A stretch of 20,266 nt of DNA. It comes from Rhizosphaericola sp047606825 (GTDB lineage: Bacteria > Bacteroidota > Bacteroidia > Chitinophagales > Chitinophagaceae). Positions within the stretch are counted from its first letter, which is position 1. Every line of letters begins with the position of its first letter. The notes beneath the pieces are model-generated. The model saw only the letters and a program-made list of their open reading frames with translations, searched no databases and was not told where the DNA came from. Positions 16,001 to 20,266 of this stretch are shown piece after piece. A program made the position numbers and the translations under genes. Location of the stretch: contig JASGDY010000119.1 in the NCBI GenBank assembly GCA_047606825.1, forward strand, positions 1-20,266. Direction: 5' to 3'.

Positions 16001-16682
16001 GGTCTTTCCAGGAAAAATAACCACCGTGCGTACCGTAGCTCTGGAAAGGATGGTGTGTCGCCAATAGGATGATTTTGTTCCTGTTGCGGTACATCAGTTC
16101 ATCCAACGCGAGGATGACATCACGCGAAGTCGTGCAGTTGCAGTCCGCACCGTCGTTGTCTTTGTTGTAGGGAAACAGCCACCATTCGCTGTCCATCGCA
16201 ATGATGACGAGGCTGTCCGAGATGTTGATGGCGACAGGGTCGGGACAGCCGTTGGAAGGGACCATTTTTAGGAGCGAGTCGTTTTGTTCTTCGAGAAACT
16301 GCGACTGGCGTTTGATTTTGGCAAGTCCCTGCGGCCCCATCCTGTCCCAATCGTGGTTGCCGGGAATGAAGTAAACAGGTGCGCCGGCTTGTCGCATCGG
16401 CTCGTATTGCGATCGGAGAATCTGCTGCGTTTTTTGCTCTTCCCGACTTCCAGGCAGTCCCATGCCGTGGGGATAGATATTGTCACCCAAGTAGAATACG
16501 GTCGTCTTGCCTCTGAGGACTTTCCCGGCTGCATTGGGAATGAGCAGTCGTTGCTGGTCGTCCATCTCGCCGGCGTCGCCGATGAAGATGATGCGCGCCA
16601 ATACGGAGTCGGCCTGCGCGTGTATTGACGTGTGGAACACTATGGTTAAGAGGAGAAGAGAAAGTCGTTGCATCGGGCGCAT
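13041..16682 (-). CDS. Metallophosphoesterase fused to a kinase-like middle region and an Omp85-type barrel
   Basis: The protein has 1213 residues. The signal peptide covers about 1-23 (LSLLLLTIVF, cut near HAQ). Residues 28-300 form a purple-acid-phosphatase-like metallophosphoesterase with all metal motifs: GDAG (D36), YLGDN (D67), GNHDW (N109, H110), THHP (H210) and GHEHG (H291, H293). Residues about 435-740 hold a glycine-rich GGGYQSTS, a TLRLVEK strand, LGDWDRHADQW (581-589) and VPRDRD (607-611), which recall atypical kinases. From about 870 a beta barrel follows with the Omp85/surface-antigen signature LLGYRQYRFAG (1117-1127), LLGFYDVGRVW and a terminal FGMGMRF. It is probably an outer-membrane protein displaying or exporting its own phosphatase; orientation and substrate are unknown. 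ATG 16673 (M4) is an equally good start. The gene stands alone. Confidence 0.85.
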   Translation of the reverse strand: MRPMQRLSLLLLTIVFHTSIHAQADSVLARIIFIGDAGEMDDQQRLLIPNAAGKVLRGKTTVFYLGDNIYPHGMGLPGSREEQKTQQILRSQYEPMRQAGAPVYFIPGNHDWDRMGPQGLAKIKRQSQFLEEQNDSLLKMVPSNGCPDPVAINISDSLVIIAMDSEWWLFPYNKDNDGADCNCTTSRDVILALDELMYRNRNKIILLATHHPFQSYGTHGGYFSWKDHIFPLTAANKNLYLPLPVIGSLYPFLRRTFTNPEDVRHPLYQSMIQSVDNVFRYTPNYIHVSGHEHGLQFINNTKNKQIQIISGGGAKHNYTIKGKYSLFGKEDQGYVIADLLQGNKLHFTYYTYTQDQYRQAFQYIWNNYQPDTLFKEKSYTALNAKDSLKGAVRPDYKKVSGVHKFLFGKNYRTEWAQPTKLPVISIDSIDGGLTPEKLGGGYQSTSLRLANQQKKEYTLRLVEKSVDKVVPEPFSGTFANSWLDDATSAQHPYSSLIVPPIAHAINVPSSHPQIGIVAPSPALGMYNTLYYKKIALLEEREPLGNSDNGEKALKKLQDDNDNTFDAHNFTKARLLDVMLGDWDRHADQWRFYDQNGDKKHKNYLVVPRDRDMVLNKTEGVIPDIVKHFLVVPHVPGFKKDALNGSNYYWFKSAFLNAHPASQIPYGDWMALARDVQSKITDSVLETALRAMPEEIYQIRYQELYSDLKNRRNQLVEIADKYYRFSNNIVDLYLSDKKELVEINSFPNQDALHLLIRKINKDGVPADTLVNKNYPHDITKEIRLYLGKGDDSVVVNNPYSRVKLRIIGGKGDKSYNIAASKKTIQLYDHKPGNYTGADSNQLRKHIRSDSTQTAFQATNLYNTYLPLITGRYNKDDGIFLGLGVRYTQQRGFRKSPYTSVQQLVVSHSFATAAYNIQYSGEWLQAVGNADFVFDADIKAPDNTQNFFGRGNETPFYKIDNHARYYRTRFNLFNIAPALRWRSDKNSYLGIGPSFQYYHMDQAENDGRFILHTDQIHSYDSSNTFQDKYHLGIAAQYHFDGKNNTVLPTWGSMFDLRIKWMKGLNSIAKNFAQIEPQVALYKSFNSKQTIVLAERLGGGVTIGKSAFYQSLFLGSQGNLLGYRQYRFAGQHAMYNNLELRIALADFGNYLLKGQFGLLGFYDVGRVWNENESSDKWHNGVGGGLYLAPAKLTVFRFTMGYTPEGWYPSFGMGMRF

Positions 16683-16747
16683 ATCATTTGTTTTGTCGTC
16701 TCTGTTATGATAAAAAACTCTTTTTAAGAGAAGATTTTATTTTGCTG

Positions 16748-16755
16748 CAAATGTA
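16748..16755 (-). promoter_or_regulatory. -7 promoter box of the phosphoesterase-barrel gene
   Basis: TACATTTG on the minus strand fits TAnnTTTG and gives a leader of roughly 60 bases. The leader contains a small CTCTT/AAGAG hairpin followed by six T bases (16712-16730), which could weaken transcription before the start. Confidence 0.35.
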
Positions 16756-16803
16756 CATAAAAGAGAAGCCTGCGGTATGGAGTGCGACGGACATCGAGCC
16801 GCG

Positions 16804-16920
16804 TATTGGCGATGGGCGGGATTTTTAGCACTGAAGTTTAATCGAAGAACAAAAGTTGAATCTTGCACTTCCGTTGATACGAAGCCGTTCAGCCCGACTA
16901 TTGCCAATATGATGTTATCT
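16804..16920 (-). repeat. attC-like imperfect palindrome R1, at the island border
   Basis: TATTGGCGATGGGCGGG (16804-16820) pairs imperfectly with CCCGACTATTGCCAATA (16893-16909), 14 of 17 positions. The inner part shares with the repeat at 19030-19160 the blocks AGCACT, TTTAATCGAAG, ACAAA, GTT, ACTTC, CAGCCC, CTATTGC and GATGTT. It begins 17 bases after the stop of the gene ending at 16937. The outer box on the left is not recognisable, so the site looks degenerate. It marks the change from balanced to AT-rich DNA. Confidence 0.6.
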
Positions 16921-16936
16921 ACAGGCTAATTTTTAG

Positions 16937-18145
16937 TTATTCCAGTGGTGAATAATAAAGATGATTTGGTTTAATATATATATCAGAATTTTGTAAATCA
17001 AATATTACATTAAATCTTTTTAAAATATTGTTTCCAATTATTTCATTTTGAACTACACCATCTGGATCTTTATCATAAATTCCAAGTGGAACATTGTAAA
17101 GTTCAAAATCTCCAATTTTTAGAATTGGCAATTCAACAATCTTTTCTGTATATTTAGAACCCGAACTACCCGTTGTTGTTGCCATTCCCGTTTGTTTCAT
17201 AAGCCCATTAAGATTATTTTTAGCAGCAAAATTTTGGCTAATATCTATTTCTCCATTTGAGCCAGTGTCAAATCCGAAAAAAGCTTCAACCACCTTTCCG
17301 TTGATTATAAAGGCGCACTTTACAAACGGATTCCCATTTATGAATTTAACAGGTAATTTAGAATAACCTAAAAGCGTTTCTGGTATATTTTTCCTGATTG
17401 TAATTATATTATTATTATAATCGATTTCGAAAATTTTTTCGTCTAATGATGGCCATCCAAAAACTGCATCAAATTTTCTTTTCTCATATGGGACTACTAA
17501 TAAAGGAATTTTATCCCAAACTAACGCTCCAATCTTCAATTTGTTTTCATTACTTATATCCAAATAGCTAATGCCATCCGAACCTACGTTTTTTTCTTTA
17601 CTATCAATTTTTACATTGACTTTTTCCAATGCTTGTTTAGAAATTACGTTAATTCCTGCATTTAGATCAAATAGTATTTTTAGCGAATCGGAACCATTGA
17701 TCGAACCCCAAAAGTAGACCCTGTTGTCATTTTCTATTTGAAACTTTATGGTATCATTGATGGAGTACGGATTCTTTGTATTTATATATTTTAACTTGGC
17801 TCTCAAAGAAGGATTATGTTTTTGCTCAGTATTTATTTGTGTATTTACTTTTTGTTTGTTGCTTAATAAGACAACGAAATTATACTTTTTATTCGGTTTT
17901 ACTACAAATGATAATGAATCAATATCCGAGTAGAATGTAATATTTTGTTTGACTTTAAAAGCATTCGTAAAAAATGTATCTAATTTGATTTGTGGATCTA
18001 TGTTCCATATATTTTTATAAAGACTATTGCCCTCTTTTATACTTAATGTAGATACATTAGTTTTTAATGTTGGTAATTTTTGGGCTGAAATAAATATTGG
18101 TAAGCCTAAAATAATACAGTAAAATAGTGATTTAATCATTTTCAT
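16937..18145 (-). CDS. Exported aspartyl-protease-like (retropepsin-fold) protein
   Basis: Read from the ATG at 18145 the protein has 402 residues with a signal peptide (MKMIKSLFYCIILGLPIFISA before Q). Two retropepsin-like halves follow. The second carries an intact FDTGSNG active-site motif (D293) in the usual strand FFGFDTGS, and a later IIGNNILKRFNVIFDL segment as in bacterial aspartyl proteases. The first half has FDLNAG (D160), a degenerate version of the motif. It may therefore be a protease with one altered half-site or a non-catalytic relative. An in-frame ATG at 18205 overlaps the AraC stop as ATGA and would add 20 residues before the signal peptide; translational coupling there is possible. 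Very AT-rich, unlike the core genes. Confidence 0.75.
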   Translation of the reverse strand: MKMIKSLFYCIILGLPIFISAQKLPTLKTNVSTLSIKEGNSLYKNIWNIDPQIKLDTFFTNAFKVKQNITFYSDIDSLSFVVKPNKKYNFVVLLSNKQKVNTQINTEQKHNPSLRAKLKYINTKNPYSINDTIKFQIENDNRVYFWGSINGSDSLKILFDLNAGINVISKQALEKVNVKIDSKEKNVGSDGISYLDISNENKLKIGALVWDKIPLLVVPYEKRKFDAVFGWPSLDEKIFEIDYNNNIITIRKNIPETLLGYSKLPVKFINGNPFVKCAFIINGKVVEAFFGFDTGSNGEIDISQNFAAKNNLNGLMKQTGMATTTGSSGSKYTEKIVELPILKIGDFELYNVPLGIYDKDPDGVVQNEIIGNNILKRFNVIFDLQNSDIYIKPNHLYYSPLE

Positions 18146-18201
18146 TTTTTCAGCAAAGGAATGAATTTTAAAATAATGAAAATAGAACAGAATTAGCCAA
18201 A

Positions 18202-18999
18202 TCATAGTTTTTGGAAATATTTGGGATTTGTTCCAGTATAACTTTTGAATGTCCTAATGAAATGACTTTGGTCTGCAAAACCGCATAAAAAAGCAATTTC
18301 AGTTAAAGAACTATGTGTGCTTTTTATCAAAGCAAGACTTCTGTCTATTCTTAATTTTCTTACGTAATCTCCATAAGTACAACCAAAATATTTATTGAAA
18401 TTCTTTGAAATGGTGACGGGATGAATACCTAAGCGTTGAGATAATTCAGATAAGCTATGATTTCTGTTCCATTCGTCATTCAAGATATTGGTCAATTCAA
18501 CAATCCATCTAATGGTTTTTCGGTTATCTGTTTTATTGTTCTTTACAAAGTTCAGTAGCAATGCTTGTATGGCGGTTTCGGTTATTGTGTCGTTTAGCTG
18601 AAGTTCGGAATGAACTTTAAGCATAAATAAACGACTGTTTAAATTATGATCAACTACATTTTTTAATTCCGTTTCTGATACAAAGTTATCTTTTAGAAAA
18701 TTGATGTCAAATTCCAAATTCAAGTTTTTGCTTGTTTCGTTTGTCGGAATTGTTTTGTGAATTTCTCCTGAATGATAGAACAATACATCGCCAAAAGTTT
18801 TTATGGATGTTTGAGATTTTTTGTGTTCATAGTTACCCCCTTGAAGTATGAAACTCAAATGAGGATTTTCGTGATAATGAAATTCCGTATTGTAATTGTC
18901 AATATAAGTTGTCTTGCTCGTAATAAAGCCAGCATATTCTTTCAAGTTTTGTACTTCCCCAGAATAATTTCCCTTATTTAGTTTGATTATTTCGTTCAT
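18202..18999 (-). CDS. AraC-family transcriptional regulator
   Basis: This 265-residue cytoplasmic regulator has an N-terminal cupin-like sensing domain (about 30-100, with HYHENPHLSFILQG, H41/H43/H47) and a C-terminal pair of helix-turn-helices. The first (about 183-203) reads LSELSQRLGIHPVTISKNFNKYF. The second (about 232-262) has the family signature IAFLCGFADQSHFIRTFKSYTGTNP. The ligand is unknown. It starts 31 bases beyond the palindrome 19030-19160, and its stop overlaps an ATG in the frame of the protease-like gene (ATGA), so both are one transcription unit and it may control that unit. Very AT-rich composition suggests transfer. Confidence 0.9.
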   Translation of the reverse strand: MNEIIKLNKGNYSGEVQNLKEYAGFITSKTTYIDNYNTEFHYHENPHLSFILQGGNYEHKKSQTSIKTFGDVLFYHSGEIHKTIPTNETSKNLNLEFDINFLKDNFVSETELKNVVDHNLNSRLFMLKVHSELQLNDTITETAIQALLLNFVKNNKTDNRKTIRWIVELTNILNDEWNRNHSLSELSQRLGIHPVTISKNFNKYFGCTYGDYVRKLRIDRSLALIKSTHSSLTEIAFLCGFADQSHFIRTFKSYTGTNPKYFQKL

Positions 19000-19029
19000 T
19001 GGTACGATAGACGTTTATAGCTTCCAGCC

Positions 19030-19160
19030 AACGGTCAACGGCTTTGCGATGGCGGGGCAATCGAAGCACTTCCGTTCAGTTTTGCACAAATGTTTAATCG
19101 AAGTACAAATGTTCAATTTTGTACTTCAGCCCCGCTATTGCAAAACCGATGTTGTGCGTT
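19030..19160 (-). repeat. attC-like imperfect palindrome R2
   Basis: The 131-bp inverted structure has outer AACGGTCAAC (19030-19039) with GTTGTGCGTT (19151-19160). A 19-bp imperfect stem follows (19040-19058 with 19129-19147, 16 matches) after a 3-base bulge GAT. The inner perfect hairpin is GAAGTACAAA (19100-19109) with TTTGTACTTC (19117-19126). GTTGTGC and GGTCAAC each fit the integron core boxes GTTRRRY and RYYYAAC at six of seven positions. It begins eight bases after the antitoxin stop at 19169, as attC sites do in gene cassettes. Length is similar to the long attC repeats of Vibrio. The inner part also repeats ACAAATGTT. Confidence 0.65.
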
Positions 19161-19168
19161 CGTTTTTA

Positions 19169-19453
19169 TTAAGCGGTCATTGGGTTTACTTGTATTTGTC
19201 CACCAACAGCTTTCAATACTTTCATTATTGTTGCAAATTGTGGTTTTGCTCCGTCAGAAAGTGCTTTGTATAAACTTGGTCGACTAAGTCCGGTTTCTTC
19301 CGCAATTTTGGTCATACCGATAGCTTTTGCAATGTGTCCGATTGCAGTAATTATTTCCGCATCATTCCCGTCTTCCAAAACGGTATTGAGATATTCGGCA
19401 ATCATTTCATTGCTGTCCAAATAGTCTGCAATGTCAAATTTTGATGTTTCCAT
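19169..19453 (-). CDS. Antitoxin of a HigBA-like toxin-antitoxin pair (addiction-module antidote)
   Basis: This 94-residue DNA-binding antitoxin has an N-terminal region FDIADYLDSNEMIAEYLN and AIGHIAKAIG, then an XRE-type helix-turn-helix (about 46-66, GMTKIAEETGLSRPSLYKALS) and a C-terminal FATIMKVLKAVGG. This is the pattern of the putative addiction-module antidote family that partners HigB-like toxins. It would neutralise the toxin by direct binding and repress the shared operon. It lies downstream of the toxin with a three-base gap, the toxin-first order usual for the type. Its stop is almost directly followed by the palindrome 19030-19160. Confidence 0.88.
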   Translation of the reverse strand: METSKFDIADYLDSNEMIAEYLNTVLEDGNDAEIITAIGHIAKAIGMTKIAEETGLSRPSLYKALSDGAKPQFATIMKVLKAVGGQIQVNPMTA

Positions 19454-19456
19454 TTT

Positions 19457-19756
19457 TTACTTTTTTAATTTGTTCCAAATTTCTTTTGCCTTTTCAATGT
19501 CCTTTTGTTGAGTTGATTTGTCGCCACCAATTAACAGAACAATAATTTTTCCGTCTTTTTCTTTGAAGTAAACCCGATAACCTTTTGCGAAATTTATTCT
19601 TAGTTCGCTAATTCCGTCCCCAACAGGTTTACTGTCCCCAAAATGTTCGTCATTTTCGAGCTTCTGTATTCTGAAAAGGATTTTTGCCTTGGCTTTAAAA
19701 TCCCTTAGCTTTCGCAACCATTTATCAAATTCTTCCGTTTTCTCAATAAAGTACAT
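19457..19756 (-). CDS. RelE/ParE-superfamily toxin (HigB-like addiction-module killer protein)
   Basis: This 99-residue toxin is predicted to be a ribosome-dependent mRNA interferase. It shows the family order: EEFDKWLRKLRD at the N-terminus, RIQKLENDEHFGDSKPVGDGISELRI in the middle, then GYRVYF and the conserved GGDKSTQQKDIEKAKEIW near the C-terminus. Length is normal, so the gene looks intact, unlike the RelE-like remnant at 1024-1236. It is the first gene of a two-gene operon with the antitoxin. A -7 box lies 25 bases before its ATG. Such pairs are typical stabilisers of mobile or integron-like DNA. Confidence 0.9.
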   Translation of the reverse strand: MYFIEKTEEFDKWLRKLRDFKAKAKILFRIQKLENDEHFGDSKPVGDGISELRINFAKGYRVYFKEKDGKIIVLLIGGDKSTQQKDIEKAKEIWNKLKK

Positions 19757-19781
19757 CTGTAAAAGTGTATTCGTTCGGATA

Positions 19782-19789
19782 CAAAATTA
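19782..19789 (-). promoter_or_regulatory. -7 promoter box of the toxin-antitoxin operon
   Basis: TAATTTTG on the minus strand fits TAnnTTTG and ends 25 bases before the toxin ATG. No clear -33 TTG is found. It suggests the pair has its own promoter. Confidence 0.4.
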
Positions 19790-19817
19790 CAAAAATAAAT
19801 TTAATCTTAGGCTGTTT

Positions 19818-20266
19818 TTATTTAGAATTTTGTTCGGTCATTGAAGATGACAAGTTCCTTTCTTCTTCTATAATTGTATCAATGAAATTATTAACATTCT
19901 GTTCTTTCAAAGCAGCATATACTTTTTGATTTTGATTAGATTTTTCAGCTAATTCGTATTTCATTTGCTGATATTTTATCCTTGCCCAATCATTTTTTCG
20001 CAGATAATTTCTTGATAAAATGTGTCTTTCAAGTGCTTTACTGTCAACTGGGCAAACATATAGATGATGTTTTATGGTGTCCAATATTTTATTTGTTATT
20101 CCGTTGTATCGTTTAAATACTTCTCTATCTTCTATGCCTTGATTTCCATTGTGATAATATCCTATTTTTTCAAGTCTCAACTTGATTTTTTCATATTCTG
20201 ATTGGTTGGAATAGATAATGTCAATGTCGATAATCGGTTTTGCGTCCAAATTTGGTACAGAAGTAC
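19818..20266 (-). CDS. GrpB-family (UPF0157) nucleotidyltransferase-like protein, start cut by window edge
   Basis: The visible 149 codons run off the right edge. The first visible residues, TSVPNLDAKPIIDIDI, match the GrpB motif GS-T-(S/A)-V-P-G-L-x-AKPIIDI, whose DxD is the probable metal site of a nucleotidyltransferase fold. GYYHNG, a basic/aromatic middle, then HHLYVCP and LERHILSRNYLRKN follow as in the family. So the TTG at 20249 is internal and the true start lies beyond the window. The function of GrpB proteins is poorly known; some are linked to glutamate-ribose or CoA-related chemistry, and nothing here decides. It is AT-rich and on the same strand as the toxin-antitoxin genes, 61 bases upstream of the toxin. 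Confidence 0.8.
   Translation of the reverse strand, partial: TSVPNLDAKPIIDIDIIYSNQSEYEKIKLRLEKIGYYHNGNQGIEDREVFKRYNGITNKILDTIKHHLYVCPVDSKALERHILSRNYLRKNDWARIKYQQMKYELAEKSNQNQKVYAALKEQNVNNFIDTIIEEERNLSSSMTEQNSK

Noticed and set aside
19757..19817. A third attC-like repeat between the GrpB and toxin genes
   Set aside because: The 61-base gap holds a promoter box but no stem with the CGGGGC/GCCCCG core, so these genes would belong to one unit.

Overview
The window looks like chromosomal DNA from a member of the Bacteroidota, probably the Chitinophagia/Chitinophagaceae side (the family is an inference). The reasons are an Oar-type TonB-dependent receptor with a carboxypeptidase-regulatory-like N-domain, a type IX secretion (T9SS) sorting-domain protein, a DUF5053 protein, almost no Shine-Dalgarno sequences, and repeated TAnnTTTG promoter boxes close to start codons.

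Layout. (1) 1-1240 is an AT-rich accessory edge. It holds the start of an IS1-type transposase running off the left end, a two-gene operon (coiled-coil protein plus DUF5053 protein) under a palindrome-overlapped promoter, and a RelE-like toxin gene lacking its N-terminus. (2) 1260-12600 is a more GC-balanced core. In order it carries a 1-Cys peroxiredoxin (-), an Oar-like TonB-dependent receptor (+), a MATE efflux pump (+), a PepSY-type iron-regulated membrane protein (+), a cysteine desulfurase (-), GlmM (-) and a tiny T9SS-sorted protein (-). Between the PepSY gene and the desulfurase lies a compact non-coding structure: four mirror-symmetric REP-like hairpins, long inverted outer arms and a perfect 48-bp palindrome. 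(3) 12600-13040 holds a hairpin repeat and what looks like the debris of a plus-strand gene. (4) 13041-16682 encodes a 1213-residue protein that joins a purple-acid-phosphatase-like metallophosphoesterase, a middle region with kinase-like motifs and an Omp85-type outer-membrane barrel. (5) From about 16800 to the right edge the composition turns strongly AT-rich. Every gene there is on the minus strand: an aspartyl-protease-like lipo/periplasmic protein overlapping an AraC regulator, a HigBA-like toxin-antitoxin pair, and a GrpB-family protein running off the edge.

The most interesting signal is in region 5. Two homologous, long, imperfect palindromes (16804-16920 and 19030-19160) each begin 8-17 bases after the stop codon of the preceding gene. 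This is the layout of integron gene cassettes with attC sites, and the toxin-antitoxin pair fits that setting. Whether these are true attC sites or another Bacteroidota repeat family cannot be settled from the window, and no integrase is present in it.

Functional links visible in the window are mostly local: AraC with the protease-like protein (ATGA overlap), toxin with antitoxin, and the two small genes at 373-966. The core genes look like independent transcription units, several with their own promoter and terminator.
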